DNA from: Chthoniobacterales bacterium
Lineage (GTDB): Bacteria > Verrucomicrobiota > Verrucomicrobiia > Chthoniobacterales > DASVRZ01
Assembly: GCA_039930045.1 (NCBI GenBank)
Contig: JBDSQB010000017.1
Location: 62,001 to 126,000, forward strand
Direction of reading: 5' to 3'
DNA length: 64,000 nucleotides
In this document: piece after piece, positions 34,352 to 43,534 of the stretch
Layout of the letters: every line of letters starts with the position of its first letter
Position numbering within the stretch: position 1 is the stretch's first letter
The notes under the pieces: model-generated
Databases searched by the model: none
What the model was told of the DNA's origin: nothing
Seen by the model: only the letters and a program-made list of their open reading frames with translations
Program-made: the position numbers and the translations under genes

Positions 34352-35351
34352 GAGCACCCCCCGGACGTGCGATTAGGGCCTGCTTTGCCCGCAGGAGCAT
34401 CCGCAAAGAATGCATTTCTTCTTCCAGAGGCAGTAGCATCTCCGCAGCCCCCAGCAGGCTTCTGGCGTAGATGAGAAAATAGTCCAGCGAAGGTGTGGCT
34501 TGCGCTACTACCATCCCGAGATCCACTCCGGCGAAAAGGCGCGCCGAGGTTCCGCCATCGACGGACTCAATCATACCTTTCGTGCCGAAGATTCGCAGGT
34601 GATCATTCCCCCAGACTCCCGTGCCGCGGGGATTCAGGTAGTTCACTAGTGCACAGGCAAGGGCACCGTTTTCCAGAGTGCCGGAAAGTTCCGCAGCCAT
34701 CCGCAGGCCGCCCCGGCTGAAGCCTGCGAGTTGGATCTCGCGGGCACTTAAAGTCTTTAACCGGAGGCCCGACACCTGCTCGATCATGCGCACCGCATGA
34801 ATACCTGCCTGAAGGGTTAATCCCCCATCGATGTCCTCATCGTCAGGCCGGTTCGCATGATACGGATAGGATTTTTGCGCAAAGACTTGGGCCACTCCGC
34901 CGATTTTCCCGGCGGCAATGGCATCCCGCATGGCCCGCCAAGGCTGGGCGAAAGCCGTGCCCGCCGTTTCGCGAAACGATCTATCAAATCGGGACGCAGT
35001 TTCCAGGATGCGATCAAGATCCCGCTCGTTCAATGCGCACGGCTTCTCAGCGTAAACATGCTTTCCAGCCGCCAGACAGCGGATCGCGTCCTCCGCCTGA
35101 TCCGCACGCCGGGGGGAGCACAATGAGATCAAATCCAGCGAATCATCCGCGAGAAGCTCACCCAGAGACTTAGCACTCACGACGCCCCGGGCTTCCTGCG
35201 GAATCTCGATAAGCGCTGCCGCTCCGATTTCCACGACGGGGTTTTCTTTGAAGAACCTCGTTAACGGGTGCCCGTTAGCACCGTATACCCCGATGCGCAG
35301 CTTCCGGGCTGACACGAGGGAAGATTTTTGTCTCTGGGGAGAGGAAATCAC
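34344..35351 (-). CDS. Gfo/Idh/MocA-family oxidoreductase within the pseudopilin operon
   Basis: A 335-aa NAD(P)-binding protein. LRIGVYGANGHPLTRFFKEN is an unusual Rossmann start, and AGKHVYAEKPCALNERDLDR carries the family's EKP motif. The C-terminal domain ends in EEEMHSLRMLLRAKQALIAR. It is only distantly like the one at 20795 by eye. Thirteen bases separate it from the PEP-CTERM gene upstream, and it overlaps cassette D downstream. A metabolic enzyme between a surface protein and pseudopilins suggests the run is induced with sugar catabolism. Confidence 0.8.
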   Translation of the reverse strand: MISSPQRQKSSLVSARKLRIGVYGANGHPLTRFFKENPVVEIGAAALIEIPQEARGVVSAKSLGELLADDSLDLISLCSPRRADQAEDAIRCLAAGKHVYAEKPCALNERDLDRILETASRFDRSFRETAGTAFAQPWRAMRDAIAAGKIGGVAQVFAQKSYPYHANRPDDEDIDGGLTLQAGIHAVRMIEQVSGLRLKTLSAREIQLAGFSRGGLRMAAELSGTLENGALACALVNYLNPRGTGVWGNDHLRIFGTKGMIESVDGGTSARLFAGVDLGMVVAQATPSLDYFLIYARSLLGAAEMLLPLEEEMHSLRMLLRAKQALIARPGGAHD

Positions 35352-35364
35352 GGGAGACGCCTTT

Positions 35365-36555
35365 CTAACGCGCTCCCCGTTGCAACCTTCGGCGGAAAAC
35401 CCACATCATAACCATTCCTAAAATCAAGATCGCCCAAGTCGAAGGCTCAGGAATGGCAGAAATGCCGTTAAGCACGATCGAATTGCCCACCAGCGACAAG
35501 GTGGGAGTGACAGTGGGCGTAAATCCCAGCCCTGAGTAGTCGAAGTCCGGCGTTAGATCAAGCGTTGCTCCCGCTGTCGTGAAGGTGAACAACGTCATGG
35601 TTCCACCGTCCTGAAATCCGCTCGCCAAGGTGAGGTTCCAATCATTGTTCAGCGTCAACGTAGTATTCGCTTGCACCAGGTCGCCACCCTCAAAGATCGC
35701 CGTGGCTCCCGCCGTGCCGGCTCCACCCGCGAGAGTGAGGCTGGAAGCGAAGGTGAGTGTGCCGGGGCTTGTGCCGGGGGAAAGAATACCGCCGTCGTTC
35801 ACCGTCGTTGCGCCGCCGATAATCCCCGTGCCGCCAAGTTTCGCGCCTAAGGCGACGGACACATTACCCGTGGCAAGGCTTTGATCGCCGTTTATCAGCA
35901 GGGTTCCCCCACTGACCGTTGTTGTGCCCGTGTAACTGTTGTTGTTGGAAAGGGTAAGAGCGCCGGCTTCCGATTTGGCGAGCGAAAGGATAAAATTAAT
36001 ATTGCTTGCGCCATTTGACACAGCACCCGAAATCGAAGTGTTTCCGGCACCTTTGACGTTGATGGTGCGGCTTGCAGCCACGGCGGCCGTCAAAGCAACG
36101 TTTCCTGCGATACTCAGGTTGGCGGTGGTACTGTTGTTGACGAAATTAGTATTACCACCGTTTAACAAATTGGCGTTGATCGTTTGATTATTCGTCACGC
36201 CGGAATTGATCGTTATATTTGGACTTGGAGTGCCGCTGCTGTTGAAAGTGATTGATCCGGTTCCCGGCGCGGTGCCGAGTGTATAGGCTGCTGCGTTTGA
36301 GGTATTGAAAACAATGCCAAGAAGGACAAGGTTTCCAGTGTTGATCAGAGTGTTACCATTCCCTGCGTTGTCAAAGGTCGCTGTATTTGTCGATGTAGGC
36401 ACGGGTGAGGTGGACCAGTTTGTTGTAGTGCCCCAAGCGTTGCTCGGCGCGCCTAACCCTGTCCACGTGGCGTCAACAGCCTCTGCGGAATTTACAATGC
36501 ACAGAACCACTACGACGGCTGCCAAAACCCGAATGAATGGAGGGGGGATTTTCAT
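35365..36555 (-). CDS. PEP-CTERM protein with autotransporter-associated beta-strand repeats (copy 1)
   Basis: A 396-aa surface protein: signal peptide (MKIPPPFIRVLAAVVVVLCI, then VNSAEA), a Thr/Asn/Ser/Gly-rich beta-helical body with the GALTLSNNNSYTGTTTVSGG repeat of autotransporter-associated strands (TIGR02601 type), and a C-terminal IPEPSTWAILILGMVMMWVF followed by RRRLQR. The latter is the PEP-CTERM sorting signal processed by an exosortase, which is not in the window. It is first in the run leading to the pseudopilin cassette. Its first about 215 residues are near-identical to copy 2 at 36614-38497. A putative operator lies at 36605-36620. Confidence 0.85.
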   Translation of the reverse strand: MKIPPPFIRVLAAVVVVLCIVNSAEAVDATWTGLGAPSNAWGTTTNWSTSPVPTSTNTATFDNAGNGNTLINTGNLVLLGIVFNTSNAAAYTLGTAPGTGSITFNSSGTPSPNITINSGVTNNQTINANLLNGGNTNFVNNSTTANLSIAGNVALTAAVAASRTINVKGAGNTSISGAVSNGASNINFILSLAKSEAGALTLSNNNSYTGTTTVSGGTLLINGDQSLATGNVSVALGAKLGGTGIIGGATTVNDGGILSPGTSPGTLTFASSLTLAGGAGTAGATAIFEGGDLVQANTTLTLNNDWNLTLASGFQDGGTMTLFTFTTAGATLDLTPDFDYSGLGFTPTVTPTLSLVGNSIVLNGISAIPEPSTWAILILGMVMMWVFRRRLQRGAR

Positions 36556-36604
36556 AAATCCAATTCTCGCTTTTTCTTGCTATGGGGGCAAGTGATAACC
36601 GTGT

Positions 36605-36620
36605 ATACAGATCTCATACA
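36605..36620 (-). promoter_or_regulatory. Putative operator, TGTATG-N2-WTS-TGTAT, for PEP-CTERM copy 1 and the pseudopilin run
   Basis: In gene direction it reads TGTATGAGATCTGTAT, 49 bp from the ATG at 36555. It is flanked to give an overall GTGTAT...ATACAC symmetry (36601-36621). It overlaps the last codons of the upstream PEP-CTERM copy 2. Confidence 0.65.
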
Positions 36621-38497
36621 CTTTTGACACCAAAGGTCGGCGTCCAACCTCTGGAATAGCGGAGAGCACCACATAATCCGCGAATCGGTCGCCGCTGCGT
36701 CCAAACCGTCGCTGCGAGTAGAAGAATACCGCCTGCCCAAGTAGCAGGCTCGGGCACCGCCGTCATTGTCACTTCGTAGAAGCCGGAATCCAAAGCAATC
36801 TGGCTAACTCCAACGGCCGAGCCATTGAAGGTGAAGTCACCAGCGGCAATGAATGACGACATATCGGAATTGAATACCAGGCGATCATCGGTCCCATCCA
36901 CGCCGCTGATCGTAGTGCCGTTCGTGGTGGTGTTGGTGTAGCCGATGATGTTCAGCTTGAAGGCGTTGCTCGGATCGATGAAATTGGTAAAGACCATGGT
37001 GCCGATGGTGCTGCTGCCGAAGTCCAGCGTGGAGTTGCTGGTTAAGGTCAACGCGCCAAAGCCCGCGACGCTGGTTGCAGAAGCAGTTGCATAAGCACTG
37101 TTTGTGGTGGTGACTCCGCTCTTGGAAATAGCCGTTCCTTCCAGGACAGGACTGGCTCCAGAGATGGCGATGGTGCCTCCGATGCTTCCAGTAGTCGCGC
37201 CACCAGTGCCCAGCGAGACTCCCGCCGAGTTGTTGACCCGATTGGAGATGCCGCCAGGCGTTCCTCCTGTAGTTGTAGCACCGGTCAGGAGCAGAGTGCC
37301 GCCGTTATTGACCGTAATTGAAGAAGTGCTGCCCAATGCGTTATTGGAAGTGGAGTCCAGCGTGCCGCCATTCGCGGTCGCACTGGTAATGAGAGGGGCT
37401 CCGGCCGCTGACGTGCCGATCGTGGTCGCGCCGGTAAATGTATTCGCCCCGGAAAGCACCCAGGTGCCTACACCGGCCTTGGTGACACTGGTGAGATTGC
37501 TGGTGCCACTATTGTTGGCGATTACTTTCGAAAACGTGTTCGCGCCCACGTACGTGCCACCTAAGGTGAGGAGTCGGGTTTGGGTGCCCGCACTCCCTGA
37601 ACTGGTGCCGTAGGCCAAAGCCACGGTATTATCGATGGAGAGTGTTCCAGTGCCGGATGACTCAATCGTTGCACCGCCACCCGCGCCACTGCTGAGGGTA
37701 AATCCCCGGTCGATGGTTACATTGGAACTCCCGGTGTAACGTAAAGTGGCTGCGGGCGCACCGAAAACAAGACTGGCAGCCGCGTTGGAGGAAGCGCCAA
37801 TACTGCTGTTGCTACTGCCGCTGGCCAGAACGGCTGCTTCTAACACGCCCCCGTTGATGGTCGTTATTCCAGTGTAGCTGTTGTTGTTGGAAAGGGTGAG
37901 GGTGCCGGTTTCCGATTTGATGAGCGAAAGGGTAAAACCGCTGACGTTTGTGCCGTTTGACACAGAGCCTGAAATCAATGTGTTTCCGGCACCTCTGACG
38001 GTCTCGGTGCGACTGGCACCCACGGCGGCCGTCAAAGCGACGTTTCCTGCAATACTCAGAGTGGCGGTGGTGCTGTTGTTGACGAAACTAGTATTACCAC
38101 CGTTTAACAAATTGGCGTTGATCGTTTGATTATTCGTCACGCCAGAATTGATCGTTATATTTGGACTTGGAGTGCCGCTGCTGTTGAAAGTGATTGATCC
38201 GGTTCCCGGCGCGGTGCCGAGTGTATAGGCTGCTGCGCCAGTATTGAAAACAATGCCAAGAATGAGAATGTTTCCAGTGGCAATCACAGTGTTACCATTC
38301 CCCGCGTTATCAAAGGTCGCTGTTTGTGCCGATGTAGGCACGGGTGAGGTGGACCAGTTTGTTGTAGTGCTCCAAGCATTGTTGCTTGGCGAGCTTAAAC
38401 CGGTCCACGTGGCGTCAACAGCCTGCGCGGAATTTACAATGCCCAGAACCGCTGCAACGGCAGCCGAGACGCGAATGAATGGAGGGAGAATTTTCAC
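36614..38497 (-). CDS. PEP-CTERM protein with autotransporter-associated beta-strand repeats (copy 2)
   Basis: A 627-aa paralogue of copy 1 starting at a GTG (MKILPPFIRVSAAVAAVLGI). It has an extra beta-helical segment in the middle with two more strand repeats (GTWVLSGANTFTGATTIGTS) and a PEP-CTERM region AVPEPATWAGGILLLAATVW followed by TQRRP. Unlike copy 1, it runs 22 residues past RRP before a stop at 36614, inside the operator of copy 1; the normal stop seems to have been lost. Exported and probably anchored by exosortase. A putative operator lies at 38546-38561. Surface adhesion or glycan binding is the usual guess for such proteins. Confidence 0.82.
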   Translation of the reverse strand: MKILPPFIRVSAAVAAVLGIVNSAQAVDATWTGLSSPSNNAWSTTTNWSTSPVPTSAQTATFDNAGNGNTVIATGNILILGIVFNTGAAAYTLGTAPGTGSITFNSSGTPSPNITINSGVTNNQTINANLLNGGNTSFVNNSTTATLSIAGNVALTAAVGASRTETVRGAGNTLISGSVSNGTNVSGFTLSLIKSETGTLTLSNNNSYTGITTINGGVLEAAVLASGSSNSSIGASSNAAASLVFGAPAATLRYTGSSNVTIDRGFTLSSGAGGGATIESSGTGTLSIDNTVALAYGTSSGSAGTQTRLLTLGGTYVGANTFSKVIANNSGTSNLTSVTKAGVGTWVLSGANTFTGATTIGTSAAGAPLITSATANGGTLDSTSNNALGSTSSITVNNGGTLLLTGATTTGGTPGGISNRVNNSAGVSLGTGGATTGSIGGTIAISGASPVLEGTAISKSGVTTTNSAYATASATSVAGFGALTLTSNSTLDFGSSTIGTMVFTNFIDPSNAFKLNIIGYTNTTTNGTTISGVDGTDDRLVFNSDMSSFIAAGDFTFNGSAVGVSQIALDSGFYEVTMTAVPEPATWAGGILLLAATVWTQRRPIRGLCGALRYSRGWTPTFGVKSV

Positions 38498-38545
38498 AAA
38501 CTCAGCCTCATTTGACTTTGCATCGTCAACAAGAGATAACCATGT

Positions 38546-38561
38546 ATACAGAACTCATACA
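38546..38561 (-). promoter_or_regulatory. Putative operator, TGTATG-N2-WTS-TGTAT, for PEP-CTERM copy 2
   Basis: In gene direction it reads TGTATGAGTTCTGTAT, 48 bp from the GTG at 38497. Its surroundings resemble those of the 36605 site for about 35 bp, as expected for duplicated promoters, so these two copies are not independent evidence for the motif. Confidence 0.62.
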
Positions 38562-38621
38562 CTTCTGTGGAAACAGGCACGGCTTCGAGGCGGCGACGCT
38601 TGGTGACAAGCGCCGGCTTCG

Positions 38622-40214
38622 CTATTCGGGAGGGTGGATGCGAATGCGCAAATCCTCGAGAACGTCGCCTTGTTGAGGGACGATATCCAAGGCGAATTGC
38701 CAGCGCCATTGCCTGTGATTGCTTTTGAAAACAAGGCGGTTCCATCCTTTCTCAAGCTCTGTTTTCACCATGACAGGCGCTACTGCGATCATGCCGGAGC
38801 TAATTTCGTGTCCGTTCATCCAGGCGGTGAGATGATTTTTTCCGGAAATCCCCAGCGATACCACGCGCAACGAGACCGAACGTTGACGGTCGCTGTAAAT
38901 CCAGCGCGCGCCGTAACAAACATCGTTCGTCTGGAAGAATGAGACCGCCGAGATATCCAACGCCCCCTCGGCAGGGCCGCCAGCGTAACCCGTGGCGGCA
39001 AAATACCGCTTCCAGAGAATCGGATGGCCAGGGATAACCTCTTGGAGGGCGCCGAATCCTTCGCCGCGCGAGAAGGCGTCATCCACCGGCAGAGCTCCCC
39101 CCTTGGGATTGAATTCGATTCCCTTCCAGCCGTTTCCTCCCGCATTGCCGACGCCCACGATCCAGGGTGCCGGGATGCTCACCGTGCGCGAGAGGGACCC
39201 CGCCTTAAGTGCAAACCGGTTCGTCAGGCGGTCGGGAGTTCCTTCCACAACGAAAAAGCCAGTGGCCGCGGATTTCTCTGCGGTGACGATCTTCCAGCCG
39301 TCGGGCGGCTCCAAGGAGGCCCCGGCACTGCTGCCGCCGGGAATTTGATGTTCATAGGAGATTCGGAAAGTCGCGGTCTCACCCGAGCCAGAGGCGGCCT
39401 GCTCTTCGACCCACCAAGAGAGCGTTTCCTGCTTGTCGTTCCAGAATTTCGGAATCCACTCGGCCAGCAGCAGTTGCGCCGCCTTGCTTTCCCCGAGTCC
39501 TTCCAGCATTCCAGCGGCGATGGAAACATGTCCAGCCTGATTGGGATGGACGAGGTCGACCGTCACGGAAAATTCCGGGTCGCGCCGCCGGCCTTCGTTC
39601 AGCATTCGGTTCATGGCTTCGTGTGTTGGCAGAACCAAACAATTCTCCGACTTCGCGATGGCCTGAATTCGTTCGATCAACAACCGCATTACCCGGTTCT
39701 TGGTCGAATTTTCGTTTTCGGTGCAAAGGGTCGGCGTGGCAATGGCGAAAACTCTCGGATGCGCCCGCGCCCGCAAGTCGCGGATGAAATTTCGGTAATT
39801 CTCGGCCCATTTATCGAGTGCTTCCGGTTTTTCGGTGAGGCGCGGTGACAGCACGTTATTCATGCCCAGCATGACGACGATCACTTCCGCCCCCCGGTCC
39901 AGAGTCTCTTTCACATCTACATTCGGAACATCCAGAATTAACGGCTCCGTGCGACTCTTGAGTTCTACGTTTTGCCAGGATTCCAGCGTCTGCCCGCCAC
40001 CGCCGAGTGAGATAAAATCACACTTCTTTCCTGTCTTCCCGAGCGTTTCCCGGATTAAGGGCGCCCAGCCTTTTGCCGCCTTCGCACCCTGAGCGGTGAT
40101 GCTGTCTCCGATAAAAACGACGCGGTCATTGGCCTTCAGCGCGGATTCCGCAAAAAGACGTGGAGCCAGAACAACTAGCAAAAAGGCGACGGCACGGAAG
40201 GGGGTTGTTTTCAT
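38622..40214 (-). CDS. Secreted SGNH esterase with C-terminal beta domain
   Basis: A 530-aa exported protein. A signal peptide (MKTTPFRAVAFLLVVLAPRL, cleavage near LFAES) precedes an SGNH domain with S38 in RVVFIGDSITAQG, VVMLGMNNVLSP (N119) and the D220/H223 pair in DLVHPNQAGH. Residues about 250-530 are beta-rich (FRISYEHQIPGGSSAG; GNHLTAWMNGHEI-like turns), probably a carbohydrate-binding sandwich. Rhamnogalacturonan acetylesterase-type or carbohydrate esterase activity is likely. Last gene of the operon starting at 48915, 13 bp after the CE7-like gene. Confidence 0.8.
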   Translation of the reverse strand: MKTTPFRAVAFLLVVLAPRLFAESALKANDRVVFIGDSITAQGAKAAKGWAPLIRETLGKTGKKCDFISLGGGGQTLESWQNVELKSRTEPLILDVPNVDVKETLDRGAEVIVVMLGMNNVLSPRLTEKPEALDKWAENYRNFIRDLRARAHPRVFAIATPTLCTENENSTKNRVMRLLIERIQAIAKSENCLVLPTHEAMNRMLNEGRRRDPEFSVTVDLVHPNQAGHVSIAAGMLEGLGESKAAQLLLAEWIPKFWNDKQETLSWWVEEQAASGSGETATFRISYEHQIPGGSSAGASLEPPDGWKIVTAEKSAATGFFVVEGTPDRLTNRFALKAGSLSRTVSIPAPWIVGVGNAGGNGWKGIEFNPKGGALPVDDAFSRGEGFGALQEVIPGHPILWKRYFAATGYAGGPAEGALDISAVSFFQTNDVCYGARWIYSDRQRSVSLRVVSLGISGKNHLTAWMNGHEISSGMIAVAPVMVKTELEKGWNRLVFKSNHRQWRWQFALDIVPQQGDVLEDLRIRIHPPE

Positions 40215-40227
40215 ATTCTATAAGAGT

Positions 40228-41571
40228 TTATTTGCGGGGATTTAGTGTTGCCTCGAGCCATCGCCATGCGTAACGGTCGAAAGCCGGGGACCAGTCGTGA
40301 GCGGTGTTCGGCAGCGGGATAATCTGCTTCTCCCCACCAAGCGCCCGGTAAACGGCGTAGATGCCGGTCGGCGGGGAAACACGGTCGATCAAGCCTGCGT
40401 TCATCAGAACCGGGCAACGAACAAGCGGAGCGAAGTTGAGCACATCGAAATAGCCTTCAATGCGCAAGCTCGGCGATGGATCGGCGTTGCCGACAAAAGG
40501 ACCGTCACCCGGCAATTTCGCCGCGTTGAGTCGATCCGTGTCCCGCAACCAAGGGAGATAGGCAAAATGGGTGATGGCGGGAATGGCAGCTCGAAAATCC
40601 GAATCAAAGGCTGCCACAATCAGAGTCAAACGCCCTCCCTGACTTCCTCCAAGGACCGCAAGCCTGCTTCGATCCACTGCTGGCAATAGCTTCAGGGCTC
40701 TCGCCGCCTGGAGAGCGTGCAAATAAAGGCCAAAGTGAGCTTTTTCCTCTGGATGTTTCGCCCCCATGTCGTCGGGAACAGGAGGGTATTCGGTCGCATC
40801 GACCGGAAAACCATGAATCTGGACGTCCAAGGCCGCGAATCCGTGTCTCGCGTGTTCGATTGGTATTGCACGTGCGACGTTGCCCGCGCCGGGCAACACG
40901 AGCAAAGTCGGGAACGGTCCGGGCCCGGGAGGTTTTGCGAACCAGCCTTCGATTGTTTTGCCGCCGTATGATGCAAAGCGGACTTTGTAAACCTCCACCT
41001 CGCTCACTCGCTCGCCTTCCGGATCGTAGTTCTCCGGCATGCGGGCCGACGTGACGTTATACCTGCCAAGTTCATCGCCTCGTAACACGCGCTCGAACGT
41101 TACTTGCGGGTCGGGCGGGATCGCTTCGAGATGCTTGCGAGCGGCGCTCCAGAATGCCAGAAAATCTGCGGGCAGAAGCGGATGGACTTTGGTCTCCGTC
41201 TCACGCCACCCAAATGTGGTCGCCGCCGGCAGCGTCTCATGCTCGTTAAGTTTGACCGCAACCCGCAAATCGAAGAAACCAGGTTCGAGTTTATCCCCGG
41301 GAATCGTGATCTCGAAGCTGTTGTCGAAACGAATCTTCGCCGAGCCGGAAAGAAAAGGTATGTCCACACGGTTCCGCGACACGCTCCATTCCAGGCTGAG
41401 CGCGCGTTGAAACGTGCGGCAGATGATGCGAGGGGAAGGCGGCCCGGGAAAGAGGAAGGTGTCGCTCTCTGGAGCGAAAAAAACCACGTCCCGCGAGCGC
41501 GGTGGAGAGGGCGCCGCCTGATAAGGGCCGAAGAGATTGACGGTCATCGCGATCAACCAAAGACTATTCAT
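40228..41571 (-). CDS. CE7-like acetylxylan esterase
   Basis: A 447-aa alpha/beta hydrolase. An N-terminal beta domain (residues 25-125) precedes HPLLPADFLAFWSAARKHLE, the typical CE7/AXE1 entry helix. The nucleophile S310 lies in RLAVLGGSQGGRLTLI, the acid in MNAGLIDRVSPPTGIYAVY, and the histidine in PNTAHDWSP. The QIHGFPVD region matches the 'GQG' oxyanion loop place. A short hydrophobic N-terminus may be a signal peptide. The ATG at 41571 overlaps the upstream gene by 8 bp. It would deacetylate xylan or oligosaccharides. Confidence 0.8.
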   Translation of the reverse strand: MNSLWLIAMTVNLFGPYQAAPSPPRSRDVVFFAPESDTFLFPGPPSPRIICRTFQRALSLEWSVSRNRVDIPFLSGSAKIRFDNSFEITIPGDKLEPGFFDLRVAVKLNEHETLPAATTFGWRETETKVHPLLPADFLAFWSAARKHLEAIPPDPQVTFERVLRGDELGRYNVTSARMPENYDPEGERVSEVEVYKVRFASYGGKTIEGWFAKPPGPGPFPTLLVLPGAGNVARAIPIEHARHGFAALDVQIHGFPVDATEYPPVPDDMGAKHPEEKAHFGLYLHALQAARALKLLPAVDRSRLAVLGGSQGGRLTLIVAAFDSDFRAAIPAITHFAYLPWLRDTDRLNAAKLPGDGPFVGNADPSPSLRIEGYFDVLNFAPLVRCPVLMNAGLIDRVSPPTGIYAVYRALGGEKQIIPLPNTAHDWSPAFDRYAWRWLEATLNPRK

Positions 41572-43531
41572 CTTTCCTCCAGCCAGGACCACTCGAAGCT
41601 GATTCACCCCGCCCGTCCGATGCAATCATCCAAGGCGCATCCGGACGCCAGATCACTCTTAAATGCCGATAGGGAATCGTTAGTTCGTTTGGCGTCCAGG
41701 ATCCATCGAGAAAAGGAAGCTGTTCGGCTGGCAAACCATCGGCCTCCCAAATGGGACGCGGGTAGGAACGGCCGTTGACCGTTGCGTAGCGGAGCGAATC
41801 GTCCTCTGGCGAATAGCTAATCTCCAAGCGCGTGTCGCCGACAGCGTAACGAGTGTTCCGGACGCCGAAATGCCAGTAATCGACATATTTCGCAGCCAAA
41901 ATCCGTTCCTGAAAAGCGGCAAAGCTTTCCTCGGCGGGCAAGCCGATCGTCAGTGCAAAGCCGTTGAGGGTGCGTGCCAGTTCGTCTTTCGTGAAACGGC
42001 GCGGTGCTCCCTCGTAGTTGAACAGCGAGACCTGCGTGTAACCAGGAACCTCCTCGATTCGGAGGGAGTCCGGCCCCCCCCAGTTCGAAATATTCAGAGC
42101 CCGTAACCCCAAGTAAACCCGGCCGTCGCGTACAAAGACGTGTCCGTCCCGTATCTCGACCTGCTCGGGGCGCCCGAAATGGCTCGGCAGCACCAACGCC
42201 AGCCGGAGCCGGGTCACTTCGCGCTCCGCGAGCTGGGGCTTGGGCCGGGCGAGCAACAGCGCGGTGCGTCCATCCTGCGCGACAGTCATTCTCAGGTGGT
42301 TGGGCTGGGCATGCTCGTCGGTGGGCACATCGTCATCGGTGAAGTAGCTCACGTAGGCGGTGCGCACATCCTCTGGGCCGCGCGCCGGAGCAGTCCGCCG
42401 GTATTGAAGGAAAAAACCGTCCGTCCAGCTTTCGCCCAGAGCGGAACCCAGCGCGAAATCTTCTTCCTGATAGTGCGTCAGTACTGGCTCACACGAGCGG
42501 TAATTTGGCAAACCGCAACCACGCTCGGCCGTGGCTTGCAGATGGAACGGATATTTCCGGTTTCGGCTCCACTCAACGAGATGGGCGGGAGCCTCCGCCT
42601 GGGCAGAAGCGGACCAGCAGAGCGAGCCGAGCGCGACCGGCCGCTCGTTGTGCTGATGGAGCAATCGGATAGGATCGCGGCCCAATTCCTCCAAGGGATT
42701 CGGAATGACGGCGTCGCCCAGCGCCAACCAGAGAAAAAAATTCATTCCGCTGAGGTGGGCTGTCCGATCCTGCTGATACGTCCGCGAATAAGGGCCGCCC
42801 ATCAGTCCCGTCGGCCAATGAAAATGGCCGAGAACGTCCGCCCAGATTCGTTCCACGCAGCGGGCGGCGAGGTCGCGTGCCTCAGGATGGCGGGCATGCT
42901 GGACGATCTCCGTGAGATTCACCAGAGTTAAGGGCGTGTAAACCGGACTGGTATATTCGCTCATCAGGCCTCGGCGGCTTAGGAGGTCGCCGAGTTGATG
43001 AAGATTCCAGAGACCGTGTTCTACCGCCCCCGCGTCACCAAAATACTCGCCGCCGAGGATCATGCCGAGCGAGGCCTTGGCCGGCATGTTGTCGTTGAAA
43101 CCGTGAAATTGATAATCCGCCTGCCGGTTGCCAGGAAAATCCTCCAGGCCCGCCCGTGCCCAGCCTTCCAGCTTCCCGCGCACGGCTTCCGTCAGCTTCG
43201 CGCCGTGCAAGACGAGCATCTGGGTAGTGTGATTCGTGACAAAAATATCGAAGGGGGACGTGATTTCCATCTCGCTGCGCGGCCGGACATGCAGGCGGAA
43301 CTCCAGCTTTTCCAGAATGCGGTTTGCAAGTTCGACGCTCGGCGGCTCTCCCGCCAGGAGTCCGAAGCAAAGCTGTAAGATCGTGCGCGTGAGGGTGGCG
43401 GGCCTTTCTTCCGTGAGCGTCCATTCGCCGTCCGCATCGAACCAGCGCGGGATCCATATCGCTGCCAGTTCCTGGGTCTGCTTGCAGCGGTGGATAAGGA
43501 AAGGATCGGAGGATTTCGTGGGTGTGTTCAT
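41564..43531 (-). CDS. Large predicted alpha/alpha-toroid protein, unassigned glycan enzyme
   Basis: A 655-aa soluble protein without signal peptide. Residues 30-330 are helical with aromatic-rich turns (DYQFHGFNDNMPAKASLGMI; LMSEYTSPVYTPLTLVNLTE; PTGLMGGPYSRTYQQD), typical of (alpha/alpha) toroid glycosidases and lyases. Residues 350-640 are beta-rich (VYLGLRALNISNWGGPDSLR; LEISYSPEDDSLRYATVN). That domain order is known from heparinase-like and related proteins. I cannot name a family or catalytic residues. It lies between a propeller protein and a CE7 esterase, so a role in glycan degradation is probable. Confidence 0.65.
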   Translation of the reverse strand: MNTPTKSSDPFLIHRCKQTQELAAIWIPRWFDADGEWTLTEERPATLTRTILQLCFGLLAGEPPSVELANRILEKLEFRLHVRPRSEMEITSPFDIFVTNHTTQMLVLHGAKLTEAVRGKLEGWARAGLEDFPGNRQADYQFHGFNDNMPAKASLGMILGGEYFGDAGAVEHGLWNLHQLGDLLSRRGLMSEYTSPVYTPLTLVNLTEIVQHARHPEARDLAARCVERIWADVLGHFHWPTGLMGGPYSRTYQQDRTAHLSGMNFFLWLALGDAVIPNPLEELGRDPIRLLHQHNERPVALGSLCWSASAQAEAPAHLVEWSRNRKYPFHLQATAERGCGLPNYRSCEPVLTHYQEEDFALGSALGESWTDGFFLQYRRTAPARGPEDVRTAYVSYFTDDDVPTDEHAQPNHLRMTVAQDGRTALLLARPKPQLAEREVTRLRLALVLPSHFGRPEQVEIRDGHVFVRDGRVYLGLRALNISNWGGPDSLRIEEVPGYTQVSLFNYEGAPRRFTKDELARTLNGFALTIGLPAEESFAAFQERILAAKYVDYWHFGVRNTRYAVGDTRLEISYSPEDDSLRYATVNGRSYPRPIWEADGLPAEQLPFLDGSWTPNELTIPYRHLRVIWRPDAPWMIASDGRGESASSGPGWRKDE

Positions 43532-43534
43532 GGT

